Origin: a virus
IMG/VR virus record: IMGVR_UViG_3300021142_000063
Location: 1 to 42,732 of that record
DNA length: 42,732 nucleotides
Reading direction: 5' to 3' (one strand)
The translations under genes and the position numbers were made by a program. The notes beneath the pieces are model-generated. The model did no database searches, had not been told where the DNA came from, and was given only the letters and a program-made list of their open reading frames with translations. Positions within the stretch are counted from its first letter, which is position 1; every line of letters begins with the position of its first letter. This document shows, piece by piece, positions 15,357 to 23,055 of this stretch.

Positions 15357-16823
15357 ATGCCACGTTTATCACTCTATAAGCCCGAAAAGGGCAATGATTA
15401 CAAGTTTATCGATCGCCAAGCTAGCGAGATGTTTCAAGCTGGTGGTACTGATGTATATTTACACAAGTATTTAGGTGCAAATACAGACACCTCAAATGCT
15501 TCTGCTGATCAGCCTAATTATGCGTCAACTGCGGTGACAAATATTCAAGATTTGTTATTCTTAGAAAATCGCGATCGCAAGTACGATCAAGAAATCTACA
15601 GAATTCGCGGTATGTACAATGTACAAAATATCGATTTTAATCTAAGTCAATTTGGTTTGTTTATTGATAATGATACGCTGTATATGACAGTACATATTAA
15701 CGATTTTATCAAGTACATCGGTCGTAAACCGATCAGTGGAGATGTTATAGAGCTTCCGCATTTGCGTGATGACTTTGCCTTAAACGATTTTGACATTAGT
15801 CTACCACGTTATTATCAAATTACAGATGTAGGACGTGCCAGTGAAGGATTTTCAGTAACTTGGTTTCCACATTTATACAGATTAAAATTAACTAAGATCA
15901 CAGATAGTCAACAGTTTGCTGATATCTTTAATAAACCTATGCTGGATGCTAATGGCGATCCAGTTGTTGGCGGTAGTCCAACACTTAAAGATCTACTCAG
16001 TACCTACAACAAAGAAATTGAAATTAATAATCAAATTGTTGCTCAAGCAGAAGCAGACGCACCATTAAGTGGTTATGAGACTCGTCAATTCTATACACTA
16101 GCAGTTGATCCTAATACTGGAAAACCAGTTCTAGAAACAGCAGATGAAAGCACCTTAGATGCTAGCCAGATGTCCTATAAAGCTAACGACAATAATGCTC
16201 GACCTGTACGTACCGGTTACACTGGTTATTTGATCGGAGATGGTTTTCCGCAGAACGGTTACGATTTTGGATTTGGTATTCAATTCCCTGAAGCACCGGG
16301 GGTGGATGATTTCTTCCTACGCACTGATTTCTTTCCAAATAGACTATTCCGATATGATGGTCCAAGCAGTGCCTGGGTTAAGGTCGAAGACTCGGTACGC
16401 ATGACAATGACCAATAACGACACTCGAGCTACACAGAAAACTGGATTTATTAATAATACAAATTACACATATAATAATCAAGTGGCTACTGACTTGATTG
16501 AGCTAACACAAGGTCAATCAGTTATCAATACTAGAATTTTATACTCTACAGCAGAAGGCGCTGCCTATGTAGTCATTAAACAGGGAGTCACTCGATTAGA
16601 ATATGCTGTTAGTGATTATCCAGCAATCACAGGCGGGTATAATGGAATATTATACTATACACTGACTAACGGGCACTACGACTTACAAATCAATTTACCA
16701 ACAATTGATGGAACTCAACAAGTCATACCTTTTGCGGGTCAATGGACAATAACGCTATATAACACAAGAGATGAACAAAGACAAAGTCTAAGTAAGGCGC
16801 TTAAACCAAGGGCGGATCTATAA
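15357..16823 (+). CDS. gp14: Neck protein
   Basis: A 488-aa homologue of T4 gp14 (256 aa), in the long form I associate with marine T4-like phages. It sits with gp13 at the head-tail junction. Recognisable blocks are MPRLSLYKPEKGNDYKF, LFLENRDRKYD, FNLSQFGLFIDNDT, the SGDVIELPHL segment, SEGFSVTWFPHLYR, and the C-terminal FFLRTDFFPNRLFRYDG and RQSLSKALKP. A ~100-residue stretch around residues 385-470 is an extra beta-rich domain (TRILYSTAEGAAYVVIKQG onward) before the conserved end. A late box ends 4 nt before the ATG and no Shine-Dalgarno is seen. The gene overlaps the start of gp15 by one base (TAATG). Confidence 0.93.
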   Translation: MPRLSLYKPEKGNDYKFIDRQASEMFQAGGTDVYLHKYLGANTDTSNASADQPNYASTAVTNIQDLLFLENRDRKYDQEIYRIRGMYNVQNIDFNLSQFGLFIDNDTLYMTVHINDFIKYIGRKPISGDVIELPHLRDDFALNDFDISLPRYYQITDVGRASEGFSVTWFPHLYRLKLTKITDSQQFADIFNKPMLDANGDPVVGGSPTLKDLLSTYNKEIEINNQIVAQAEADAPLSGYETRQFYTLAVDPNTGKPVLETADESTLDASQMSYKANDNNARPVRTGYTGYLIGDGFPQNGYDFGFGIQFPEAPGVDDFFLRTDFFPNRLFRYDGPSSAWVKVEDSVRMTMTNNDTRATQKTGFINNTNYTYNNQVATDLIELTQGQSVINTRILYSTAEGAAYVVIKQGVTRLEYAVSDYPAITGGYNGILYYTLTNGHYDLQINLPTIDGTQQVIPFAGQWTITLYNTRDEQRQSLSKALKPRADL

Positions 16824-18286
16824 TGCAGTTTTTTTATGACGGGCAAGTAAGACGATATATTACACAGGTTATTCGTGTTTTCAGTAACTTCACAGTCAAG
16901 TACGGTGATGGCACATTACATCAGGTACCTGTTATGTATGGAGATGCTGATCGTCAAGCAGCTAGCATTATTAGACAAAACTCAGAAAATGCTGTAAATT
17001 CAGTTCCCCGTATTTCTGTATATGTTAGTTCGTTGGCGTTAGATCGTGATAGACTAGCCGATTCATCATATGTGGGCAAACTAAATGTTCGAGAGCGTGA
17101 TGTAAATTCTGATGGAAGATATACCAATGCACAGGGCCGTAACTATACGGTAGAGCGCATAATGCCTACTCCTTTTAAGTTAGACTTAAAGGTTGATATT
17201 TGGTCATCAAGTACTGAACAAAAATTACAGATTCTTGAACAAATCTTAGTTTTGTTTAATCCCAGCTTAGAATTACAAACCACAGACAACTATATTGACT
17301 GGACTAGTTTAACTGTATTAAATCTTAAAGATATTAATTGGTCAAGTCGATCAGTGCCTGTAGGTAATGACACTCCCATAGAAGTTGGTACTCTAACACT
17401 AGATACGCCTATCTGGATCAGTCCCCCAGTCAAGGTTAAACATCTTGGTGTTATCACAAAAATTATCACAAGTTTATACAATACTAACAGTAACTATCCA
17501 GCAGGATATCTCGACGGGTTAGGTATTGATCCTGAACTACAATCAGATGCTAGTAGCCCTAACCTGTCAAATTTACTTGCCACAGAAACTACAACTATTT
17601 CAGGATTTAAAATTCAAGTTTATGATGGACAGGTCAGATTGCTGACTGCAAATAGTGGAGTTGTTCCAATTGGCAACACCTTGGATATTACTGTACCGAC
17701 TAACAGTGTACAAGATTGGAATATGGTGTTTGACCAATATCCGGGTCAATATACTGCTGGCAGTAGTATGATCTATTTACAGCAACCAAACGGTACATAT
17801 GTCATTGGTACTATTGCTGTTAATCCCTTGGATAGTACTATTTTGCAGGTCAACTGGAATCCAGACACCTTGACTTCTAACACAGGGATTGACAGTAATG
17901 GATTATTAGATACTGATCATGACTATAATGCTGCTGGCAGTTATAGACCCAACAGCCCGGGTACATTTGATGCGATTGTTAATCCATTAACTTATAATCC
18001 AGGAACACCTGCGATCGGTACTCGATTGTTAATTATTGAGGATATTGGCAGTGTAGAAAATGATGTTCCAGCAACTGCTTGGGGTTCATTAGTAGCACAT
18101 GCAAACGACATAATAGAATGGACAGGTTCAGCCTGGCACGTTATTTTCAACAGTGCTCATGAATCAGACACCATGGTGTGGCAAACTAATATATACACTA
18201 ACGTTCAATACTTATGGAATGGTGTTTCATGGGTTAAGAGCTTTGAGGGTGAATATACTGCTGCACAATGGAAAATAGTACTGTAA
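16823..18286 (+). CDS. gp15: Tail sheath stabiliser / tail terminator with a C-terminal extension
   Basis: A 487-aa homologue of T4 gp15 (272 aa), the ring that caps the finished tail sheath and binds the neck. The family body is at residues 1-~225: MQFFYDGQVRRYITQVIRVF, VPVMYGDADRQAASII, SVPRISVYVSSLALDR, NYTVERIMPTPFKLDLKVDI, KLQILEQILVLFNPSLE and TLDTPIWISPPVKVK. The remaining ~260 residues are beta-rich extras not present in T4, ending in Trp-rich units (IIEWTGSAWHVIF, YLWNGVSWVKSF) like those in the sheath insertion. It starts by one-base overlap with gp14, and its last 19 nt overlap the following 2OG oxygenase gene. Confidence 0.93.
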   Translation: MQFFYDGQVRRYITQVIRVFSNFTVKYGDGTLHQVPVMYGDADRQAASIIRQNSENAVNSVPRISVYVSSLALDRDRLADSSYVGKLNVRERDVNSDGRYTNAQGRNYTVERIMPTPFKLDLKVDIWSSSTEQKLQILEQILVLFNPSLELQTTDNYIDWTSLTVLNLKDINWSSRSVPVGNDTPIEVGTLTLDTPIWISPPVKVKHLGVITKIITSLYNTNSNYPAGYLDGLGIDPELQSDASSPNLSNLLATETTTISGFKIQVYDGQVRLLTANSGVVPIGNTLDITVPTNSVQDWNMVFDQYPGQYTAGSSMIYLQQPNGTYVIGTIAVNPLDSTILQVNWNPDTLTSNTGIDSNGLLDTDHDYNAAGSYRPNSPGTFDAIVNPLTYNPGTPAIGTRLLIIEDIGSVENDVPATAWGSLVAHANDIIEWTGSAWHVIFNSAHESDTMVWQTNIYTNVQYLWNGVSWVKSFEGEYTAAQWKIVL

Positions 18287-18804
18287 CATATCAAATATTT
18301 GACAATTTTTTGTCTCAAGAATCCTTGAAAAAAATTCAGGATGCTATGCTTGATATTACTTGTCTCGCTCCGATCGCTTGGTTTTACAACGACATAGTTG
18401 ACTATCACGATCCTGAGAACGACTATCTTAATAATTTTCAATTTACTCATACATTTTATATTGCTGGTCGACCATGTAGTGATAAATTTTATCTATTAGA
18501 TGAGATAATGGGTAAATTAAATCCAGCAGCAATTGTTAGAATTAAAGCTAATCTGCTAACAGTGACACAAGAAAGAGTAGTTCATAAGATGCACTGCGAT
18601 ATAGATAATCTCAAATGCAAAACAGCAATATTCTATGTTAATTCTAACAACGGTGTTACTATATTTGAAGACGGCTCCGAGGTCAAAAGTGTAGCCAATA
18701 GACTAGTATTATTTGATTCAGATATAAAGCATACAGGAACAACTTGTACAGATCAAAAAGCTCGATGTGTAATTAATTTTAATTATTTTGAAAATGGAAA
18801 ATAA
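18268..18804 (+). CDS. 2-oxoglutarate/Fe(II)-dependent dioxygenase
   Basis: A 178-aa protein with the double-stranded beta-helix motif set of 2OG-Fe(II) enzymes of the prolyl-hydroxylase type: H109-C-D111 in KMHCDIDN, the following strands KTAIFYVNSNNGVTIFEDG, distal H155 in DSDIKHTG, and R166 in KARCVINFNYF, which would hold the 2-oxoglutarate. The N-terminal ~90 residues form the helical cap. Substrate unknown: a virion or host protein, or a small molecule. The gene starts inside the end of gp15 (19-nt overlap), so it is translated from the late neck-gene transcript. It is the first of three enzyme genes in a tightly packed row. Confidence 0.87.
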   Translation: MENSTVTYQIFDNFLSQESLKKIQDAMLDITCLAPIAWFYNDIVDYHDPENDYLNNFQFTHTFYIAGRPCSDKFYLLDEIMGKLNPAAIVRIKANLLTVTQERVVHKMHCDIDNLKCKTAIFYVNSNNGVTIFEDGSEVKSVANRLVLFDSDIKHTGTTCTDQKARCVINFNYFENGK

Positions 18805-19246
18805 TATCTCAACAAAAGATTCAATAGTGTGTAGCGGTGCATTATTTTATGCCAAGTCCACACGACGTTTTCTGTTGTTACAAAAAGCTCATGGTAAACA
18901 TGAAGGTACATGGGGATTAGTAGGTGGCACTAACATTACCGGTGAAACTCCGTGGCAAGGTTTACAACGTGAAATTACCGAGGAAATAGGTACTACGCCT
19001 GTAGTATTAAAAACTATCCCATTAGAAACCTTTGTAAGTAATGATCAAGTTTTTAATTTTCATACGTATTTGTGTGTAGTTAACAGCGAGTTCATTCCAG
19101 TATTGAGTGACGAACACCAAGGGTGGGCATGGGTGACTATTGATCGTGCTCCTAAGCCTTTACATCAGGGTTTACGAAATAGTTTTAGTTCAAAAACTAT
19201 CCGAACAAAGCTACAGACAGTATTTGATCTAATGGAGTTAATATGA
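18794..19246 (+). CDS. Nudix hydrolase
   Basis: A 150-aa protein with a perfect Nudix box (GX5EX7REUXEEXGU) at residues 45-67: it begins GTNITGE and ends REITEEIGT. Enzymes of this family hydrolyse a nucleoside diphosphate linked to another group, using a divalent metal held by the Glu residues. Possible substrates are oxidised dNTPs, ADP-ribose, NADH or capped RNA; none can be chosen from the sequence. I take the ATG at 18794, giving MENNISTKDS; a TTG at 18788 would add two residues. The start overlaps the end of the upstream oxygenase gene, and the end overlaps the next oxygenase by 4 nt (ATGA). Confidence 0.93.
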   Translation: MENNISTKDSIVCSGALFYAKSTRRFLLLQKAHGKHEGTWGLVGGTNITGETPWQGLQREITEEIGTTPVVLKTIPLETFVSNDQVFNFHTYLCVVNSEFIPVLSDEHQGWAWVTIDRAPKPLHQGLRNSFSSKTIRTKLQTVFDLMELI

Positions 19247-19824
19247 TCAACGACTTTATAGCAGAATTTCCCAATGCATTTGAGCAAGAATTTTGCCAAA
19301 CAGCCATTGACTACTATGAAAGCCAATCTGCTCGCGGGTTCGGTTATTCTAGGCAGATTGAAAGACCCGGAACTAGTAAATTAGAACGAGACAACTCAAC
19401 TGTGTATTTTAGTGATACTACTGGTTATGATATTGCATACAGTGGAAAATTGCCGCAATATGTAATAGAAAAAATCACCAATGTGTATTTTCCCGCATAC
19501 ATTGATCAATATTCGATATTAGAAACCGCAGCAAAATGTTCTATCTATCAAATGAAGATTCAGAAAATATCCCCGGGACAGGGGTATCATCTTTGGCATT
19601 ACGAATCTAATAATAGACAAGTGTCTAACAGATTACTAAACTATCAACTCTATCTTAATGATGTTGAACAAGGTGGTGAGACTGAATTTCTTTACTATGG
19701 AAAAAGAGTCCCAGCAACTTGTGGAACTCTACTATTATATCCTTGCAACTTTACTCACGCACATCGTGGGAATCCGCCGCTAGCAGGTACAAAATATTTG
19801 CTAAACGGCTGGATTGAATATTAA
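19243..19824 (+). CDS. 2-oxoglutarate/Fe(II)-dependent dioxygenase
   Basis: A 193-aa oxygenase-like protein. Iron ligands are H119-Y-E121 in LWHYESN (an HxE in place of HxD) and a distal His (H172 or H174 in FTHAHRGN), followed by K184 in AGTKYLLNGW as possible oxoglutarate anchor. The strand NYQLYLNDVEQGGETEFLYY is typical of prolyl-4-hydroxylase-like members. It shares little obvious sequence with the other two oxygenase-like proteins of the window, so it is not a recent duplicate. Substrate unknown. It is the last gene of the plus-strand block, and its TAA overlaps the convergent stop of the next gene in the palindrome TTAA, leaving no room for a terminator. Confidence 0.87.
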   Translation: MINDFIAEFPNAFEQEFCQTAIDYYESQSARGFGYSRQIERPGTSKLERDNSTVYFSDTTGYDIAYSGKLPQYVIEKITNVYFPAYIDQYSILETAAKCSIYQMKIQKISPGQGYHLWHYESNNRQVSNRLLNYQLYLNDVEQGGETEFLYYGKRVPATCGTLLLYPCNFTHAHRGNPPLAGTKYLLNGWIEY

Positions 19825-20150
19825 TTTTCTAATTTTTTGATTGCTGAGTCTTGCACTGTCGCTGCTATATTAGCAGGTTCTTGATTAGCCACTGCCAATA
19901 ATACTGATAAATTACTTTGATTGGCTTTGACCATTTCATTTCTGAAGCTTTCGACTGCTGCTCCGGCTTGACGAGATTGTTGTGCTGTTTCGATGGTTAG
20001 CACAGGCATCCACGCTATTGCACATCCCCATTCATCAATGTCTTTTCCTGTATTAGGATTTTTACCTCTTACCTGTGTGAACCACGAACATTGCAGTTCA
20101 ACACAGTCTTTTTTAATTAAGGGACAAAATTTTCCAGGTTTGAGTTCCAT
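19821..20150 (-). CDS. Small conserved Cys-containing protein, function unknown
   Basis: A 109-aa protein with four Cys (C9, C16, C21, C43) in the N-terminal half: FCPLIKKDCVELQCSWF, then EWGCAIAWMP. The spacing suggests a small metal site or iron-sulphur-like knot, but no exact family match is recalled. The second half is helical (ESFRNEMVKANQSNLSVLL) and ends polar. It is the last gene of the long fibre operon, with ribosome site TAAGGAA. It follows the duplicated 3' tag by 15 nt. Similar short proteins occur in aquatic phages as far as I recall; no function is known to me. Confidence 0.75.
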   Translation of the reverse strand: MELKPGKFCPLIKKDCVELQCSWFTQVRGKNPNTGKDIDEWGCAIAWMPVLTIETAQQSRQAGAAVESFRNEMVKANQSNLSVLLAVANQEPANIAATVQDSAIKKLEN

Positions 20151-20165
20151 ACGATTCCTTAGTAT

Positions 20166-20229
20166 TTTAAATACCCATTGCTGGGTCCCTAGCTAATCGT
20201 TTAATTACCCAATTCTGGGTCACCAGCTA
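20166..20229 (-). repeat. Duplicated 30-bp gene-end tag, each copy with a small hairpin
   Basis: Copy A (20200-20229) is the 3' end of the 93-aa gene and codes LAGDPELGN-stop. Copy B (20166-20195) lies just downstream in another frame and codes LARDPAMGI-stop. The two match in 25 of 30 positions. Each can form an ACCCA/TGGGT hairpin, with loops GAAT in A and GCAA (a GNRA loop) in B. No U-run follows, so terminator function is not evident. Confidence 0.75.
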
Positions 20230-20482
20230 GTTGCTGTTTATTTAAGTTCGCAACGGTTTCGTAGTGTACAAATATGGTTTCAGCCCATGCAGGAAGACTT
20301 GTAATTGTCTCATTGCTTGGTTTGTTGCCATCTTCGTCGGGTACATATTCAATCCAACCTTTATTAGTTTCTGAATTAAATTGAAGAGCATGTACACCTG
20401 CGGGTGCTCCAGACACATCTACATATTGTGGAACGCCGTCTTTTAAGGCGATAGTGTCTTCGATAATTATAGTATGTCTCAT
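20201..20482 (-). CDS. Small conserved fibre-operon protein
   Basis: A 93-aa protein of a type often found next to phage tail fibre genes. It has an N-terminal beta segment (RHTIIIEDTIALKDGVPQYV), a central VHALQFNS...KGWIEYV motif, and a helical end (ETVANLNKQQLAGDPELGN). I know of no demonstrated function for this type; a fibre accessory or assembly role is inferred from position only. The ribosome site is ACAGGAAA. Its last ten codons are repeated just downstream in a different frame, hinting that the gene end has been replaced by recombination. Confidence 0.75.
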   Translation of the reverse strand: MRHTIIIEDTIALKDGVPQYVDVSGAPAGVHALQFNSETNKGWIEYVPDEDGNKPSNETITSLPAWAETIFVHYETVANLNKQQLAGDPELGN

Positions 20483-20507
20483 GATTATTTCCTGTTAAAT
20501 TTTTAAA

Positions 20508-21035
20508 TTAGTTCTTTGTGGCTATGATATGATCTACATAGTTTACTGCTAGATTAAATGATCCGCCACTAAATCCTATACTAAGACCGTGATTGTGACT
20601 ACTGCTGCCACCCTGGCCCAGAATATAGCGTCCAACGCCATAGTTGGGGTCGTTTGCTGTATAGCCCCCAGCATCACTTCCGACCCCGTGTAGCTGTCCG
20701 TTTGACTGTGTACCAGTTCTGTTATTATCGTCAACTGGATAAGCTGAACACCAGTGTGTATGACTAGGAATTTGGTTAGTAGCTAGTGTGGTTGAGTTGG
20801 TGCCTGGATTGCTCACACTCCCTGACCAAGTTTGTGTACCCCAGACAGAACTGTAGTTGACACTGCCGCCAGATCCTGCTGTAGTTGAAACGATTCGAAC
20901 TGCATGATCGGTATAAGCGGTTACTTTAGACCATTCACTAGTAGGTGGATTTGACTGCTGGAAAAGTGTTGCCGTTCCGCTTGGAAATGCATCTACTATG
21001 TTTGTATTAATATATGAAGTTTGTAATGTTGCCAT
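20508..21035 (-). CDS. Tail collar-type receptor-binding protein, copy 3
   Basis: A 175-aa member of a tandem family of three. It starts with a short handle (MATLQTSYINTNIVDAFPSG) and the collar signature TLFQQSNPPT...WSKVTAY. The body carries the metal-binding HxH pairs known from the T4 short fibre gp12: SHTHW in LATNQIPSHTHW and SHNHG further on. It ends NYVDHIIATKN. In T4 gp12 such His residues hold iron ions in the trimer tip. This copy is the most divergent: it has an inserted Ser-Glu in the PPTSEWSK segment and a different middle loop (SNPGTNSTT). Its ribosome site overlaps the upstream stop (TAAGAGAGA). Confidence 0.85.
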   Translation of the reverse strand: MATLQTSYINTNIVDAFPSGTATLFQQSNPPTSEWSKVTAYTDHAVRIVSTTAGSGGSVNYSSVWGTQTWSGSVSNPGTNSTTLATNQIPSHTHWCSAYPVDDNNRTGTQSNGQLHGVGSDAGGYTANDPNYGVGRYILGQGGSSSHNHGLSIGFSGGSFNLAVNYVDHIIATKN

Positions 21036-21047
21036 TGATAGTCTCTC

Positions 21048-21572
21048 TTAGTTCTTTGTAGCAATAATACAGTCAACATACTTAATAGCAAGATTGATAG
21101 CATTGCCACTAACTGTAACACCCACTGACCCGTGATCGTGACTACCGCCACTGCCTTGTCCTAGGCTGTATCGGCCGGCACCATAGTTAGGATCGTTTGA
21201 TGAATATCCGCCTGCGTCTGATACTAGTCCATGATATTGTCCGTTGCCCGATGATCCACTAAAGTTAAAGTCGTCAATGTTGGCTGCCGAACACCAATGT
21301 GCATGACTGGGGATTTGATTAGTAGCCAGTGTCATCGCACTTACCGACACGTTGCCCGAAGTGCTAAAACTTTTGCTGGCAAATACTGAGCTAAATCCTA
21401 CACTACCGCCACTACCTGCAGTAGTGCCGACGATTCGCATGTGGTGATCACTATAGGCAGTTACCTTGGTCCAACCGGTGGGAGATACGGACTGCTGGAA
21501 AGGCATGGCTGTACCGCTAGGTAATGCTATAACTGGTACAGTGTTAATTGTTGATGCTTGTAAATATGCCAT
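21048..21572 (-). CDS. Tail collar-type receptor-binding protein, copy 2
   Basis: A 174-aa paralogue. It has the collar start PSGTAMPFQQSVSPTGWTKV, the first metal motif in LATNQIPSHAHWCS (only the outer His pair of the HxH is kept, as H-A-H), the second in GSHDHGS, and the end KYVDCIIATKN. The middle loop (VSVSAMT) and the tip region (NIDDFNFSGSSGNGQYHG) differ from the neighbours, as expected if the loops contact different receptors. It starts 10 nt after copy 1, whose stop is part of the ribosome site TAAGGAAA. Confidence 0.85.
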   Translation of the reverse strand: MAYLQASTINTVPVIALPSGTAMPFQQSVSPTGWTKVTAYSDHHMRIVGTTAGSGGSVGFSSVFASKSFSTSGNVSVSAMTLATNQIPSHAHWCSAANIDDFNFSGSSGNGQYHGLVSDAGGYSSNDPNYGAGRYSLGQGSGGSHDHGSVGVTVSGNAINLAIKYVDCIIATKN

Positions 21573-21582
21573 ATTTTTTTCC

Positions 21583-22110
21583 TTAGTTCAATTGAGCTAT
21601 GATATGATCTACATAATTTACAGCCATGTTAAAAGATGTTCCACTAACACTACCGCTGATTGATCCGTGATCGTGTGAGCCACCACTTCCTGATGATAGT
21701 AAATAGCGTCCATAACCGTAGTTATTATCGTTTGATGAGTAACTAGGAGCATCTGACATGAGTCCGTAAGTTTGTCCGTTACCACCTGTACCAGTCCAGT
21801 TATTGTCATCAGTTGGAGCACCTGAATACCAATGTACGTGACTGGGGATTTGATTAGTAGCTAATGTCATTGCTTGGACACTGCCTGTAATACTTCCAGA
21901 CACTGTATAGTTAACATAAGCTGAACTAAAGTTTACACTACCGCCTGTACTGGTTGATCCAGAGACTACTCTAGCAGCATGATCGCCATAGGCAGTTACC
22001 TTGGTCCAACCGGTGGGTGCGTTCGTCTGCTGGAATAATGCTTTTGTTCCAGATGGCCAATCTACTATGGGGTTTCCGTTAGCTGTTGATCCTGACTGTA
22101 ATGTTGCCAT
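21583..22110 (-). CDS. Tail collar-type receptor-binding protein, copy 1
   Basis: A 175-aa paralogue, first of the tandem set. It has PSGTKALFQQTNAPTGWTKV, LATNQIPSHVHWYS, GSHDHGS and the end NYVDHIIAQLN. The shared frame (collar signature, two H-x-H sites, terminal YVD-II strand) indicates a trimeric tip like that of gp12. The C-terminal residues QLN instead of TKN and the variable middle loops set it apart. The ATG overlaps the stop of the S74 fibre gene by one base (TAATG), so its translation is coupled to the fibre gene; the two products may form one fibre. Confidence 0.85.
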   Translation of the reverse strand: MATLQSGSTANGNPIVDWPSGTKALFQQTNAPTGWTKVTAYGDHAARVVSGSTSTGGSVNFSSAYVNYTVSGSITGSVQAMTLATNQIPSHVHWYSGAPTDDNNWTGTGGNGQTYGLMSDAPSYSSNDNNYGYGRYLLSSGSGGSHDHGSISGSVSGTSFNMAVNYVDHIIAQLN

Positions 22111-23039
22111 TATTTCTTACCTTTAAGTTCGTCAATTTCTGCTTTAAGGGTTTTAACAGCTTCGATTAAATAGGCTGTTAGTTTAGTATATCGAATACTT
22201 TCTGGTTTACCCTCAGCATTAAGTCCTACCAAGTCTGGAATTACTTCATAAACTTGTTCAGCAATCAAACCTGGCTCGTGTACCTTAATATCTGTACGAT
22301 CGTAAGTAACTCCAAATAATTTTGTCACCAAATCAAGCGCACCGGTAATTGGTTCAACATTTTCTTTGTAGGCAATACTTGAAGTTTCTTGCAAACCGAC
22401 AGTGTATAGTGTACCATTAATACCAACACCACCTTTGAATAATGCACTTTGTCCACTGGTAGTAGTGGTACCTTGTGTAATATTATTAACTGTAAACACC
22501 CCGGTAGTACTAACAGATAAGTTATTAAATGTACCGGCTGCTGCTGTAGTACCTCCAATAATCACATTGTCTAATGTACCAGCTGATGAGTTGGCTGTTG
22601 GGCTGGAAATAATAACCTGACCACTACTGCCAGTTGGACTAATAGTCACTGTGGCATTAGCTGGGCTTAGTGTGACAGTTGAACTAGCTGACAATGTTGT
22701 TGCTGCAATTGGACCGCCTGAACCAACTAGCACAATATAACTAGTACCATCTGATGCTAATACTGTAGTATTTCCAGCTTGCAGTACATAACTAGTACTA
22801 GAACCTGATTGTCCAGCACCTTTAAAAAATTGTCCGCCAGGTGTATTTAATGTAACAGCGCCGGTACTTGCATTGTAGAATGTTTGTGTACTGCCTAAAT
22901 ACAATGTTGGGTCAGGAATTGTTACAGCATATGAGGTAGTACCTGTAAATTCTGTAAAGACACCAACTCCTGGAGCAGGAATTGTTGCTGTAGTCGAAGT
23001 TGCTGTACCTGAAGCAACTACTGTATTATAACGTGCCAT
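22110..23039 (-). CDS. Tail fibre protein with a C-terminal S74 chaperone domain
   Basis: A 309-aa fibre protein. Residues 1-~110 form a beta-sandwich-like head. Residues ~110-210 are Thr/Ser/Gly-rich beta repeats with the common fibre motif IGGTTAAAGTFNNLSV. The C-terminus (about 217-309) is a peptidase S74 intramolecular chaperone: the S221-x3-K225 dyad in SSIAYKENV, GVTYDR, EPGLIAEQVYEVIPDLV, and a coiled coil at the end (YLIEAVKTLKAEIDELK). In this family the domain trimerises the fibre and then cuts itself off just before the catalytic Ser. It lies between the 110-aa protein and the three collar genes. Its ribosome site is AGAGAGA. Confidence 0.93.
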   Translation of the reverse strand: MARYNTVVASGTATSTTATIPAPGVGVFTEFTGTTSYAVTIPDPTLYLGSTQTFYNASTGAVTLNTPGGQFFKGAGQSGSSTSYVLQAGNTTVLASDGTSYIVLVGSGGPIAATTLSASSTVTLSPANATVTISPTGSSGQVIISSPTANSSAGTLDNVIIGGTTAAAGTFNNLSVSTTGVFTVNNITQGTTTTSGQSALFKGGVGINGTLYTVGLQETSSIAYKENVEPITGALDLVTKLFGVTYDRTDIKVHEPGLIAEQVYEVIPDLVGLNAEGKPESIRYTKLTAYLIEAVKTLKAEIDELKGKK

Positions 23040-23055
23040 ATTATTATCTCTCTAA

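Noticed and set aside
18788-18793. TTG start for the Nudix gene
   Set aside because: An ATG stands six bases downstream in frame, and no residues of the family core lie before it. The ATG is the more likely start.
19821-19824. Terminator between the convergent 2OG oxygenase and 109-aa genes
   Set aside because: The two stops share TTAA, and no hairpin with a T-run is seen on either strand nearby.
20166-20229. Pair of intrinsic terminators at the duplicated tag
   Set aside because: The stems are only five base pairs and neither is followed by a run of T on the coding strand.
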